DNA of 60,948 nt from Phaeodactylibacter sp. (GTDB lineage: Bacteria; Bacteroidota; Bacteroidia; Chitinophagales; Saprospiraceae): contig JAGFJD010000527.1 of assembly GCA_024102975.1 (NCBI GenBank), positions 1 to 60,948 of the forward strand, given 5' to 3'. A program made the translations under genes and the position numbers. The notes beneath the pieces were generated by a model. That model saw nothing but the letters and a program-made list of their open reading frames with translations, ran no database searches and was not told where the DNA came from. Shown in pieces: positions 33,592 to 42,304 of this stretch (position 1 is its first letter; each line of letters opens with the position of its first letter).

Positions 33592-35226
33592 ATGATAGAA
33601 GCTTTCATCGAGAATCCTGTACTCTTGCTTTTTGTCGTTGCCGGCCTCGGCTACGGCGTAGGCAGCATCCGCATCCGGGGCAGCAACCTTGGCGTTGCCG
33701 CAGTTTTGTTCGTCGGGTTAGCCATCGGGGGGCTCAGTCCGGAGCTGCAAATCCCGGAAACCATCATTTTCCTGGGGCTGGCCATCTTTGTGTATACCAT
33801 TGGGTTGAGTTCGGGGCCTAGTTTTTTTGCCACCTTCCGCCAGCGTGGCTCCCGGGACATCATTTTCGTCATCATCATGCTCACCTTCTCCGCCAGCATT
33901 ACGGTGGGGTTGCATTTCCTTTTCGGCTTCGGGGCCAGCACCACTTCCGGCCTCTTTGCCGGCAGCACGACCAACACGCCGGCCCTGGCCGGCCTGCTCG
34001 ACGCCATCAGCAACGCCAAAGCGGCAGAAGGCAGCATCCGGGATATGAGCCAGGAGGCGGTAGTGGGCTATTCCCTCTCCTACCCTATGGGCGTACTTGG
34101 CGTCATGGTGGCCATTGTGCTGATGCAGCGGGCCCTGAAGATCGATTACCGGGAGGAAGAACGGGAACTGAAGCAGGAATATCCGGTCAAGCAATCCATT
34201 AACAGCCATACGCTGGAAGTGACACAGCCCGCCGTGACGGGAATCGCCCTCCGGGACCTCAAACGGGAACATAAGATGGCCGCTGTCTTCGGGCGCCGGA
34301 AGCGCGGCGAACAGACGGATCTCACCAATATGGACACCACTTTCCAGTTGGGAGACCAGGTGGCGGTGGTGGGAGACGAAGAGGAACTCGAACGCATCGC
34401 CGGCATCATGGGCAAAACCCTTCCCTTTCGCCTGTCGTACGACCGCACCGAATATGATACCCGGAGAATTTTCGTCTCCAACCCCGACATCGCCGGCGAA
34501 CGCCTGTCGACCCTGAACCTCAATGAAAGATATGCCGCCATCATCACCCGCGTCCGCCGGGGAGATATAGACATCCTCGCCAATTCCAACACCGTGCTGG
34601 AACTCGGCGACCGCGTCCGCTTCGTCGCCCGGCGGACGGACATCCCCAGGATATCCCAACTCTTCGGCGACTCCTACGACGACCTCAGCCGCATCAATTT
34701 GCTTTCCTTCGGCCTGGGCATGGCCCTGGGCCTCCTGCTCGGCATGATCACTTTTCAGCTGCCCGGAGGTGTGTCCTTCAAGCTGGGATTCGCCGGCGGC
34801 CCGCTGATCGTAGCGCTTATCCTGGGCGCCCTGCGGCGCACCGGCCCTATCGTCTGGACGCTGCCCTACAGCGCCAACCTCACCCTGCGGCAGATCGGCC
34901 TGATCCTCCTGCTGGCAGGCGTGGGCGTCAATTCGGGCCATACCTTTATGGCGACCATCGCCCGGGGCGGCGGCGGCGTCATTTTCCTGGCCGGCACCAT
35001 CATCAGCTTTCTCACCGCCGTAGCCACCCTCTTCATCGGGTACAAACTGTTGAAAATACCGTTCAGCTTCCTGATCGGCATGGTGGCCAACCAGCCGGCC
35101 ATCCTGGATTTTGCGCTGGAAAAATCGCAGAACAAACTGCCCAATATCGGCTTCACCCTGATGTTGCCGGTTTCGCTGATCACCAAGATCGTTTATGTGC
35201 AGTTTCTCTTTGCCTTCCTGCGGTGA
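33592..35226 (+). CDS. AspT/YidE-family transporter with two TrkA-C domains
   Basis: A 544-residue inner-membrane protein of the aspartate:alanine exchanger (AAE) family. The N-terminal membrane half runs from VLLLFVVAGLGYGVGSIRIR to MGVLGVMVAIVLMQRAL and includes the duplicated motif GLFAGSTTNTPALAGLLDAI. Two soluble RCK-C (TrkA-C) domains occupy about residues 205-365 (DLTNMDTTFQLGDQVAVVGD and NTVLELGDRVRFVARRTD). A second membrane half (370-544) has GFAGGPLIVALILGALRR and the paired NQPAILDFALE. The known member AspT exchanges aspartate for alanine; substrates of most relatives are unknown. Likely monocistronic, 146 bases after the photolyase. Confidence 0.9.
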   Translation: MIEAFIENPVLLLFVVAGLGYGVGSIRIRGSNLGVAAVLFVGLAIGGLSPELQIPETIIFLGLAIFVYTIGLSSGPSFFATFRQRGSRDIIFVIIMLTFSASITVGLHFLFGFGASTTSGLFAGSTTNTPALAGLLDAISNAKAAEGSIRDMSQEAVVGYSLSYPMGVLGVMVAIVLMQRALKIDYREEERELKQEYPVKQSINSHTLEVTQPAVTGIALRDLKREHKMAAVFGRRKRGEQTDLTNMDTTFQLGDQVAVVGDEEELERIAGIMGKTLPFRLSYDRTEYDTRRIFVSNPDIAGERLSTLNLNERYAAIITRVRRGDIDILANSNTVLELGDRVRFVARRTDIPRISQLFGDSYDDLSRINLLSFGLGMALGLLLGMITFQLPGGVSFKLGFAGGPLIVALILGALRRTGPIVWTLPYSANLTLRQIGLILLLAGVGVNSGHTFMATIARGGGGVIFLAGTIISFLTAVATLFIGYKLLKIPFSFLIGMVANQPAILDFALEKSQNKLPNIGFTLMLPVSLITKIVYVQFLFAFLR

Positions 35227-35284
35227 TTTCGGCTGCCGCAATATTGCCGGGGCTTCAAACCCGCTACAGCCCGGAGCCGCCCAC

Positions 35285-35319
35285 TTCCGATTTCCGCCTT
35301 CCCGTTTCCCAATTCCAGC
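35285..35319 (+). repeat. period-7 array (TTCCGAT family)
   Basis: Units TTCCGAT, TTCCGCC, TTCCCGT, TTCCCAA, TTCCAGC. The same family occurs at 45008-45172. Confidence 0.65.
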
Positions 35320-35351
35320 CGCTCACCTACCTTAGCGCGCCGTTCAACGAT

Positions 35352-35359
35352 TAGATTTG
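35352..35359 (+). promoter_or_regulatory. candidate -7 box
   Basis: TAGATTTG matches the consensus and lies 46 bases upstream of the lipoprotein ATG at 35406. No clear -33 box is seen. Confidence 0.4.
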
Positions 35360-35405
35360 GCAACTGCCCGCCCTGCCCCTTAGATTGGGAAGAAAAAGAA
35401 AGATC

Positions 35406-35957
35406 ATGAAAAAGACAATCATCATTTCGACGCTGGCCCTGGCCGCCGCACTGAACTCCTGCATCCCCTCTCTCCACCCGCTCTATTCGGAGGACAAGCT
35501 GGCCTTCCGGGAGGAAATCCTGGGCGAATGGAAAAACGACAAGGAAACCTGGGCATTCAGCCGCGGAGACGGAAAATACTATGAACTCGTATATTCCGAT
35601 GAAGACGAACGGGCCGGGTTCAAAGTGCATCTCGTCCGCCTGGGAAATCATTATTTTTTCGATTTTTACAATACCGAAAACCGTTGCAGCAACGACGACG
35701 GCCTGGCTATCGCCCCTCTGCTGGCCACCCATTCCTTTGCCAAAGTAGAATTTGACAAGAACAATATGAAAATCTATTTTTTCGACATCGAATGGCTGGA
35801 AAAACTCTTTGAGCAAAGGAAGATCAGGATCAGGCACGAAGTTATGGAAGAAGACATCATCGTCCTGACCGCCCCTACTGCCGACCTGCAGGAGTTCGTA
35901 CGAAAATATGCGGAAGAAGAAAAAGCTTTCATGTCTCCGGAACACCTGCGGAAGTGA
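35406..35957 (+). CDS. hypothetical lipoprotein
   Basis: A 183-residue predicted lipoprotein with signal KKTIIISTLALAAALNSC and lipid cysteine at 19. The mature start, CIPSLHPLYSEDKLAFREEI, then LGEWKND, is a sequence common to a small family of Bacteroidota lipoproteins without known function. The remainder looks like a small beta-rich, lipocalin-like fold (WAFSRGDGKYYELVYSD and KVHLVRLGNHYFFDFYNTE) followed by a helical tail; this fold is a guess. The in-frame start at 35385 adds seven residues and was rejected because the lipoprotein signal begins at 35406. The stop codon is part of a period-8 array. Confidence 0.75.
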   Translation: MKKTIIISTLALAAALNSCIPSLHPLYSEDKLAFREEILGEWKNDKETWAFSRGDGKYYELVYSDEDERAGFKVHLVRLGNHYFFDFYNTENRCSNDDGLAIAPLLATHSFAKVEFDKNNMKIYFFDIEWLEKLFEQRKIRIRHEVMEEDIIVLTAPTADLQEFVRKYAEEEKAFMSPEHLRK

Positions 35958-35985
35958 GGAGTGCCGGAGCAATGGAGTGTTGCGG
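35955..35985 (+). repeat. period-8 array overlapping a stop codon (GGAGTGCC family)
   Basis: Counting back in phase, the unit GGAAGTGA contains the TGA stop of the lipoprotein gene. GGAGTGCC, GGAGCAAT, GGAGTGTT and GCGG follow. Related to 3472-3500. Confidence 0.6.
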
Positions 35986-36069
35986 CCATGAAGCCAGCGG
36001 ATAGCGGCAACTAAATAACCATATAACAATTGACCCATCAAAAGCCTCAGCCTGAAAATTGCTTCAGAT

Positions 36070-37119
36070 ATGGATAAAAGGGCAATTCCCATGACTGGCT
36101 TTTCCCAAAACCGCCTCGTCCAGCACCTGGCTTTCTGGAGCTTGTCGTTTTATGTGCTGTCCCGCCATTTTGCCTATGGGCAGGAGATTCAGCTGGTGGA
36201 TTTAATCTATACCTTCCTGTTTCACTTTAGCCTTTGGTTGACCGTTTACATCAACCTGTTCGTATTGATACCCCACCTTCTCCAATCCCGAAGGTATGTG
36301 CCCTACGCCCTGGCGCTGGTTGCCTTGTTGGCGGCAGGCTCATATTTCAACATCCTTACCTTCGAATACCTGGCCGGCTGGCTGTTTCCGGGATACTATT
36401 TTATCTCCTACTTCAAATTGCCGGAGGTTGCTCAGTACCATGTCGCATACGTGGCCATCACCGCGCTGCTCAAGCTGTCCAAGGGCTGGTTTCAGGCCCA
36501 GCAGCAGCAAAAGCGCATTGCCCGGTTGGAAAAAGAGAAAGCCGAGGCAGAGTTCAAAGCCCTGAAAACGCAGGTCGACCCGCATTTCCTGTTCAACAGC
36601 CTCAACAACCTGTACAGCTTTGCCCTGGAGGGCTCCCCGCGGGTGCCGGAGGCTATCCTGCGGCTGGCCGGCTGCATGCGGTATATGCTGTACGACTGCC
36701 GCGCCCGGCAGGTGCCGCTGGAAAAGGAACTGGAGTACATCCGGAATTACATCGAACTGCAGCGGCTGAGGCTGGGAGAGGAGCAACAGGTAACCCTTGC
36801 CATCGAGGGGCGCCCTTCCGGCATTGAAGTGGCCCCCCTCCTGTTTATCCCCTTCGTGGAAAACGCTTTCAAACACGGGCTGAGAAGCGAGGGGCGGGCA
36901 GCTTTTGTCCGGATACTTTTCCGGATCGGCCGGCAAAGCATTGTATTAACCACAGAGAACGACATGGCACCGCCGGATGAGCAGCCTCCCGGCAGCGGCG
37001 GCATAGGCCTGGAAAATGTAAAAAAGCGCCTGAGCATGCTCTACCCCAGGCAGCACGAACTGGTTATTTTTGAGGATGGAAAGATTTTTTCAGTATCCCT
37101 GAAGATCGGAAAAATTTAG
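36070..37119 (+). CDS. LytS/YpdA-type sensor histidine kinase
   Basis: A 349-residue membrane kinase. Four hydrophobic helices occupy about residues 15-135 (VDLIYTFLFHFSLWLTVYIN and YALALVALLAAGSYFNILTF). The His_kinase domain follows a short coiled linker, with phosphorylated His172 in TQVDPHFLFNSLNNL. An ATP-binding region has FIPFVENAFKHGL (N box) and GIGLENVKKRL (G box). It has no separate sensor domain, so it probably senses through the membrane part. The LytTR regulator gene follows after 53 bases filled by a period-8 array and is the cognate partner by position. Confidence 0.92.
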   Translation: MDKRAIPMTGFSQNRLVQHLAFWSLSFYVLSRHFAYGQEIQLVDLIYTFLFHFSLWLTVYINLFVLIPHLLQSRRYVPYALALVALLAAGSYFNILTFEYLAGWLFPGYYFISYFKLPEVAQYHVAYVAITALLKLSKGWFQAQQQQKRIARLEKEKAEAEFKALKTQVDPHFLFNSLNNLYSFALEGSPRVPEAILRLAGCMRYMLYDCRARQVPLEKELEYIRNYIELQRLRLGEEQQVTLAIEGRPSGIEVAPLLFIPFVENAFKHGLRSEGRAAFVRILFRIGRQSIVLTTENDMAPPDEQPPGSGGIGLENVKKRLSMLYPRQHELVIFEDGKIFSVSLKIGKI

Positions 37120-37131
37120 CAATATAGTCCA

Positions 37132-37168
37132 TCATTCACTCATTCACTCATTCGACACTCACTCATTC
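37132..37168 (+). repeat. period-8 array running up to a start codon (ATTCACTC family)
   Basis: Units ATTCACTC, ATTCACTC, ATTCGACA and CTCACTCA fill the spacer between the kinase and regulator genes, ending five bases before the regulator ATG. Confidence 0.65.
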
Positions 37169-37172
37169 CCCC

Positions 37173-37856
37173 ATGACCCTCACCTGCTACATCATCGACG
37201 ACGAACCGCCCGCCATAAAGGTGTTGGAGCATTATATCAGCCAAACCCCGCAACTGCGGCTGCTGGGCAGCGCCACGGATGCGATAAAAGGCATGCAGGC
37301 CATCCGGGAACAAAACCCACAGGTCTTGTTCCTGGACATCAACATGCCGCGGCTCTCCGGCATCAGCCTGCTGAAGGCCCTGACCCGGCCGCCGGCTGTG
37401 ATCTTCACCACCGCCTACCCCGAATACGCCCTGGAGGGCTTCGAACTGGAAGCGGTCGACTACCTGCTCAAACCCATTGCTTTCGAGCGGTTCCTGAAAG
37501 CGGTGAATAAGGCGCATCGGCTGCTCACTGCCCCGGAGCCCCATGAAACACCTTCTTTTCTTCTCATCCAGGCGGACCGCAAGCTATACCGCGTGCCCCT
37601 GCAGGAAATCCTGTACCTGGAAGCCTACGGGGATTACGTGAAGGTGCATACCAGGCGGCAGGTGTACGTCCCGAAAATGACGCTGAATCAATTGGAGGAA
37701 GATTTGCCGGCGGATACCTTCCTGCGCATCCACCGGTCTTACCTCGTCGCCCTGCCCGGAATCCGTTATATGGAAGGCAATTTTGTGATGGTTGGGGAGG
37801 CGAAGGTTCCGGTGGGGCGGTCGTACAAAGAGCGGCTCCTGGAGCGGCTGAAGTAA
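37173..37856 (+). CDS. LytTR-family response regulator
   Basis: A 227-residue regulator. The receiver domain spans residues 1-115 with acidic pair DD (9-10), phosphorylatable Asp55 in VLFLDINMP, and conserved Thr/Lys (FTTAYP and YLLKPIAF). The C-terminal LytTR DNA-binding domain spans about 130-227: LYRVPLQEILYLEAYGDYVK, then HRSYLVALPGIRYMEGNFVM and VPVGRSYKERLLERLK. LytTR proteins bind direct repeats of about 9 bases spaced by 12-13, so the 21-bp direct repeats at 10066 and 47239 could in principle be targets. It pairs with the kinase encoded just upstream. No target gene is evident next to it. Confidence 0.93.
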   Translation: MTLTCYIIDDEPPAIKVLEHYISQTPQLRLLGSATDAIKGMQAIREQNPQVLFLDINMPRLSGISLLKALTRPPAVIFTTAYPEYALEGFELEAVDYLLKPIAFERFLKAVNKAHRLLTAPEPHETPSFLLIQADRKLYRVPLQEILYLEAYGDYVKVHTRRQVYVPKMTLNQLEEDLPADTFLRIHRSYLVALPGIRYMEGNFVMVGEAKVPVGRSYKERLLERLK

Positions 37857-37917
37857 GCGGCCGTTTCCCAAAACCAATTTAGGGACAGGTAAGCGCTCAC
37901 GTTTACAACGGAATCCA

Positions 37918-37925
37918 TATATTTG
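37918..37925 (+). promoter_or_regulatory. candidate -7 box
   Basis: TATATTTG matches TAnnTTTG and lies 42 bases before the oxidoreductase ATG at 37968. The -33 region is not clear. Confidence 0.45.
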
Positions 37926-37967
37926 AAGCATTACCGCTGAAACCTCAACTCAAAACACACCTGCAAA

Positions 37968-39314
37968 ATGGGCGATAACAACCGAAGGCAGTTCATCAAA
38001 AAGCTGGGGCTGGCTACCGCGTCGGTAGCTGCGGCCGGCGGAGCTTTCACGCCGAAAAGCAAAACGATAACCTACCTGAAAAGAACCAACCCGATGTCTC
38101 CTTCAAAAGAGCTGAACATAGCCCTGATCGGCGCGGGCGGCATGGGCGTGGAGGATACCGCCACCTGCCTGCAGCACGAAGGCGTCAGGCTGCTGGCTGC
38201 CTGCGACCTCTACCAGGGCCGGCTGGAAGCCGCCCGGGAAAGATGGGGGAAGGATTTGTTTGTAACTGCCGATTACAAAGAAATCCTCCGCCGCAAGGAC
38301 GTGGACGCCGTGATCATCGCCACGCCCGACCACTGGCACAAGCAGATATCCGTGGATGCGCTCAGCGCCGGCAAACACGCCTACTGCGAGAAGCCTATGG
38401 TGCATTCTGTAAAGGAAGGCCACGAGGTAGTGGATGCCTGGAAAAAGTCGGGCAAAGTCTTTATGGTGGGCAGCCAGGGGCTGTCGTCCCTCGGCAACGA
38501 GAAAGCCAAAGAACTGCTGGCAGAGGGCGCTATCGGCGACATCAACTACGCCGAGGGCTTCTGGGCGCGCCACTCTCCCGTCGGCGCCTGGCAGTATCCC
38601 ATCCCCGGGGATGCGTCCGAACAGACAGTGGACTGGGGCCGGTACATCGCCAACACCACCCAGCGGCCATTCGACCCCCTGCGCTTCTTCCGCTGGCGCA
38701 ACTACCTGGACTACGGCACGGGCATGTCGGGCGACCTGTTCGTGCACCTGTTCTCCAGCCTGCACTTCATTACCGGCTCAGACGGTCCCAACAAGATCAG
38801 CGCCATGGGCGGGCTGCGGTACTGGAAAGACGGCAGGGAAGTGCCCGATGTCCTGCTCGGCATGTTCGACTATCCGGAAACCGAAGCGCACCCCGGTTTC
38901 AACCTCTCTCTGCGCTGCAATTTCGTGGACGGCACCAGCGGAACCACCTACCTGCGGATCGTCGGCAGCAAGGGCTCGATGGATGTAAAATGGGAAGAGG
39001 TGGTCCTGCGCCGGAATTTCAGCGACGATCAGGACGATTTCGCCAAAGCCAAAGCCAAAGAAGCCGGGAAAGTGATCAGCAGCCGGAAAAAAATGGTGCC
39101 GCCTGAGGAGATCACCTACAAAGCCGAGGACGGTTATAAGGGTGCCCATTACGACCACTTCCACAATTTCCTCCATGCCATCCGCACCGGCGGGACCGTG
39201 GTGGAAGATCCCGTGTTCGGCTTCCGCGCTGCCGCTCCCGCCTTGCTGTGCAACGACAGCTATTTCCAGGGGCGGTTCATCCGCTGGGATCCGGTGGGGA
39301 TGAAGGTGGTGTAA
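37968..39314 (+). CDS. Tat-exported Gfo/Idh/MocA-family oxidoreductase
   Basis: A 448-residue NAD(P)-linked sugar oxidoreductase. The Tat signal NNRRQFIKKLGLATASVAAA puts the folded, cofactor-loaded protein in the periplasm. The Rossmann start LNIALIGAGGMGV binds the dinucleotide; IIATPDHWHKQISVDAL and the catalytic Lys of GKHAYCEKPM (EKP motif) are typical. The C-terminal half has GTGMSGDLFVHLFSSLHFIT, containing the usual H-x-x-x-x-H-like active-site region, and ends in a beta-sheet domain. This family oxidises sugars, often at C3 of glycosides. The DUF1080 lipoprotein gene follows on the same strand, fitting a 3-keto-glycoside route. Confidence 0.9.
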   Translation: MGDNNRRQFIKKLGLATASVAAAGGAFTPKSKTITYLKRTNPMSPSKELNIALIGAGGMGVEDTATCLQHEGVRLLAACDLYQGRLEAARERWGKDLFVTADYKEILRRKDVDAVIIATPDHWHKQISVDALSAGKHAYCEKPMVHSVKEGHEVVDAWKKSGKVFMVGSQGLSSLGNEKAKELLAEGAIGDINYAEGFWARHSPVGAWQYPIPGDASEQTVDWGRYIANTTQRPFDPLRFFRWRNYLDYGTGMSGDLFVHLFSSLHFITGSDGPNKISAMGGLRYWKDGREVPDVLLGMFDYPETEAHPGFNLSLRCNFVDGTSGTTYLRIVGSKGSMDVKWEEVVLRRNFSDDQDDFAKAKAKEAGKVISSRKKMVPPEEITYKAEDGYKGAHYDHFHNFLHAIRTGGTVVEDPVFGFRAAAPALLCNDSYFQGRFIRWDPVGMKVV

Positions 39315-39462
39315 AGCTACTGGAGGGCAACTTTCCATCAAAAAGCTGTTCGGAACAGGTTTTAGCGGACATGGAGATCCGCGCGCTCCAGTCAATGCAA
39401 CAGCATAAAAATAAGAAGGCCCAGGCCAAGAAAATAAGGGCTCTCCCTGAAAACTGATGTTT

Positions 39463-40206
39463 ATGAAATACATACCCTTCATCTTATCTGCCTCCTTTGC
39501 CCTTTCGGGGTTGTATGCCTGCAATTCGGATTCCGGCAAAACTTCTGCTGTTGAAGCCGGCACAGCCACAGAAACTCCCGCCGAAAAAGAATGGATCATC
39601 CTCTTTGACGGCACCTCCCTGGAGGGATGGCGCGGCTTCAACCAGGAGGCGCTGCCGGAAAACTGGGTTGTGGAAGACGGCACCCTGAAATCCCTGGGAA
39701 CCGGCGGCGACATCGGCGGCGACATCGTCTACGGGACCCGGGCGTTCGAAGATTTCGAGCTGTCTCTGGAGTGGAAAATATCCGAGGGGGGCAACAGCGG
39801 CATTTTTTACCATGTGCAGGAAGGAGAACAATACCAGGCGCCCTACGAAAATGCGCCCGAATATCAGCTGATCGACGACATCGGCTTCCCCGAAAAGCTG
39901 GAGGACTGGCAACAGGTGGGCGCCGACTACGCCATGTACCCCGCAGACCCGGAGAAAAAGATTGTCAAAAAGGCGGGTGAATGGAACAGCTCCCGCATCG
40001 TTTTCACCAAAGAAAAAGCCGAATACTGGCTCAACGGGCAGAAGGTGGTGGAGTTCGTTCCCTGGTCAGACGACTGGAACCGGCGGCGCAACTCCGGCAA
40101 ATGGGACGATTACCCGGATTACGGAAAGGCCCGGACGGGGCTGATCGGCTTGCAGGACCATGGGAGTGTTATCTGGTTCCGCAATATCAAAATCAGACAG
40201 GATTGA
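39463..40206 (+). CDS. DUF1080 (3-keto-disaccharide hydrolase-type) lipoprotein
   Basis: A 247-residue predicted lipoprotein, lipid cysteine at 20 (LSGLYAC). The DUF1080 domain follows: WIILFDGTSLEGWRGF, NWVVEDGTLKSLG, then FELSLEWKISEGGNSGIFYH and YQLIDD, ending GLIGLQDHGSVIWFRNIKIR. Members tested in Bacteroidota hydrolyse 3-keto-glycosides or bind glycans in a lectin-like jelly roll; which applies here is not known. An ATG six bases upstream (39457) is also possible; I use the one that starts MKYIPFILS. The last codons AGACAGGATTGA (Arg-Gln-Asp-stop) coincide with a period-9 repeat unit, as in sufD. Confidence 0.88.
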   Translation: MKYIPFILSASFALSGLYACNSDSGKTSAVEAGTATETPAEKEWIILFDGTSLEGWRGFNQEALPENWVVEDGTLKSLGTGGDIGGDIVYGTRAFEDFELSLEWKISEGGNSGIFYHVQEGEQYQAPYENAPEYQLIDDIGFPEKLEDWQQVGADYAMYPADPEKKIVKKAGEWNSSRIVFTKEKAEYWLNGQKVVEFVPWSDDWNRRRNSGKWDDYPDYGKARTGLIGLQDHGSVIWFRNIKIRQD

Positions 40207-40275
40207 CCGGAACCGGACGGGGGTTGTGCAAAAAGGCCGACTTTAGACAGGATTAACAAAATTAACAGGATGGAT
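40190..40275 (+). repeat. period-9/GGGGTTGTGCAA element, half copy
   Basis: It begins in the stop region of the DUF1080 gene (AGACAGGATTGACCGG), continues AACCGGACG, then GGGGGTTGTGCAAAAAGGCC and period-9 units GACAGGATT, AACAAAATT, AACAGGATG. It matches one arm of the inverted-repeat element at 16257-16389. Confidence 0.65.
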
Positions 40276-40304
40276 ACCCGCCTGCCGGCCCGGGCCCCAT
40301 CCGG

Positions 40305-40384
40305 CAGCCCTGCTTTGGCGGCTTCTCCTCTCATCTCCGCCATAGCCAGAGGCGAAGGCGGGCCGGGAGGTTATTGAGGGGGGC
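40305..40384 (+). repeat. 79-80 bp dispersed element, copy B
   Basis: Starts CAGCCCTGCTTTGGCGG, contains CGCCATAGCCAGAGGCGAAG and ends TTATTGAGGGGGGC. Aligned over its length with copies at 12402 and 56670. Confidence 0.75.
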
Positions 40385-40386
40385 TT

Positions 40387-41322
40387 TTACAAATCGGGCA
40401 AATCACCCTTCACCTTGTCCCAGAACCCTTCCTCAAACAGGCGGGCGCTGCCGATGAGGGCGGCGTCTTCCATAAGGCTGGAGGCAGTGACGCGGGTTTG
40501 AATATCGTTTTCCCGGAATGGCGCCTGCATGGCGATGTTAAAAAGCTCCAGCGCTTTGGCGATATTGCCGCCGATTACCAGGATGTCGGCGGGAAACCGC
40601 TTTAACCAGGGGACAAAGAACTCGCCCAGGTTGCGGCCAAAGGCGTGGAACAGCTGTCTCGCCTCCGGGCGCTCAGAAGCGGCTTCGGCGATTTCCCGGA
40701 CTCCTGCCATCCGTTCTCCGGTCAGTTTCTCATACTCCCGGACAAACCAGCGGGTAGAGAAGTAATCATCCGCGATACCATCCTGGTACGGGAGGTGCCA
40801 GAAGCAACCTTGTGCTGCCACGTCTTCCCGGTGCACCACCGGCACGCCGTCCTCAATGTAGGCCGACCCGAAACCGGTGCCCAGGGTGATGGCGACCACC
40901 CGGCGGCATCCGCGGCCTTCTCCCTGCCAGGAAACCCCGACGGCAAAGGCCGTGGCGTCGTTGATGAACCGGAGCGGAAGGGCAGGCACGGCCAGGTAGG
41001 CGGGAAGTTCTTCCCGGATGTTTACGCCATAGAGCGCTTCGTATTTGTCGTTGCCCTCGAACCGGGCCAGCCCGGTTTTATACTCAAACGGCCCCGGCAT
41101 AGCAAAGCCAATGCCGGCCGGAATGCCGGCTGGCGCCTTTTCTATGGAACGGTTCAATGCTCTGGCCCAATCCGCCAGGATGGCCTCTTTTGTGCCTTTG
41201 TTGTTTACTTTCACATACGCCCTGGAAGCTTCGACGATCCTGCCCGTCCGGTTGTCGACGGCGGCGCTGTGGATGTGCCCGCCGCCGATGTCGGCACCAA
41301 TGGTAAAGCGTTTATCTGTCAT
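40387..41322 (-). CDS. ROK-family sugar kinase-like protein
   Basis: A 311-residue ROK protein. The ATP-binding start FTIGADIGGGHIHSAAVD, the GIGFAMPGPFEY strand, catalytic Asp in RFINDATAFAVG and the phosphate loop TLGTGFGSAYIEDG are clear. The usual ROK zinc motif (C-x-C-G-x-x-G-C) is absent; in its place reads AAQGCFWHLPYQDGIADDYF. It probably phosphorylates a hexose, but substrate specificity cannot be read. I prefer ATG at 41322 to 41343 because bases ahead of it form a short period-7 pattern (GACAACC, GACAAAT, GACAGAT). It may serve the adjacent sugar-utilisation genes, although it is on the opposite strand. Confidence 0.82.
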   Translation of the reverse strand: MTDKRFTIGADIGGGHIHSAAVDNRTGRIVEASRAYVKVNNKGTKEAILADWARALNRSIEKAPAGIPAGIGFAMPGPFEYKTGLARFEGNDKYEALYGVNIREELPAYLAVPALPLRFINDATAFAVGVSWQGEGRGCRRVVAITLGTGFGSAYIEDGVPVVHREDVAAQGCFWHLPYQDGIADDYFSTRWFVREYEKLTGERMAGVREIAEAASERPEARQLFHAFGRNLGEFFVPWLKRFPADILVIGGNIAKALELFNIAMQAPFRENDIQTRVTASSLMEDAALIGSARLFEEGFWDKVKGDLPDL

Positions 41323-41411
41323 TTGTCGGTTGTCTGGAGACAAAGAATACCGAAGTTGGCCTTATTTCGCAGTACCGGGCACAAAGGTTATGCCACACAT
41401 TCCAGAGGCGG

Positions 41412-42158
41412 CTACTCTTCTTCCTGCCCGCCGGCCGTAGTGAAGGCAGTTTCCACGAAAGATCGGTTGCCTCCCTCCGCTACGGTGCCAATGGCCACTT
41501 TGTATTCGGTGCCGGGTTGCAGAAAACCATCGGGTACGGCGAAAGACCGAACTGTGCCGGGCAGGGTAGCTGCAATGGCCGCGCTTTGCCCTTCTCCTTC
41601 GGCTTCGACTTCGACGATACAGGCCGACAGGCCATCGGGCGCCTCCCATTGGATGACCAGGCCCTCAGCGGGAACATTTTCGGCCTCCGGTTCCGGTTTC
41701 AGGAAGGAAGCCGTCGCCGGCAAGGCGTGACTAAGAGAGGATTCTCCCTTGAAACCGTTATCTTCCGTATCGATACCGGTAAACTGGTAGGCACCTTCGG
41801 GGAAGGCCATCTTCAGGCTCCCGGCATCGCCGGGTTCCGGCGATTCCAGGATGAATTTCCGGATGCCCATGCTTTCATCCCCGTGGGAGGTATAGTCGAT
41901 GAGCATATCGCCGCCGGGCGAGACGACCTTAAGCCGGGTGAGGCCTTCGTCGCCGCCCGTCACCTCGAAGACGACTTCCATATCGCCGTCGGTGGCGTTC
42001 TGTTCGAGGCGCATGGTGGCCAGTTCGAAAGGTTCGTAAGATTCGGGTTCGGCTTCGGATTCCTGTTGGGAAGCGGTTTCTGCTTCAGCAGCGGGAGAAC
42101 CGCATTGGGCGGCCAGCAGAGCGGCTGCCAGGGCGAGGAATAAAATGGGTTTCAGCAT
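41412..42158 (-). CDS. hypothetical lipoprotein with fibronectin-III-like C-terminus
   Basis: A 248-residue predicted lipoprotein: MLKPILFLALAAALLAAQC with lipid cysteine at 19. It continues with an acidic Glu-rich linker (residues 20-42), then a beta-sandwich region with MEVVFEVTGGDEGLTRLKVV and KFILESPEPGDAGSLKMAFP. The last 90 residues look like a fibronectin type III fold (LVIQWEAPDGLSACIVEVE, then LQPGTEYKVAIGTVAEGG). No enzyme motif is seen and I do not recognise the family. A close relative in function could be a surface binding or scaffolding lipoprotein. It lies downstream of the amidohydrolase gene on the same strand (146-base gap). Confidence 0.75.
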   Translation of the reverse strand: MLKPILFLALAAALLAAQCGSPAAEAETASQQESEAEPESYEPFELATMRLEQNATDGDMEVVFEVTGGDEGLTRLKVVSPGGDMLIDYTSHGDESMGIRKFILESPEPGDAGSLKMAFPEGAYQFTGIDTEDNGFKGESSLSHALPATASFLKPEPEAENVPAEGLVIQWEAPDGLSACIVEVEAEGEGQSAAIAATLPGTVRSFAVPDGFLQPGTEYKVAIGTVAEGGNRSFVETAFTTAGGQEEE

Positions 42159-42304
42159 GCGTGTTGGATTATAAATTGCCAGGAAATAGTTAACGAGTAA
42201 ATATAAGAATTACCCTTATACTATTCGACGAAAAGAAATGATAAATTCTTTTTCCAATATCCCCCATAGCTTTGCAGTTTTACGCTCATAAAGCAATCCA
42301 TCCA

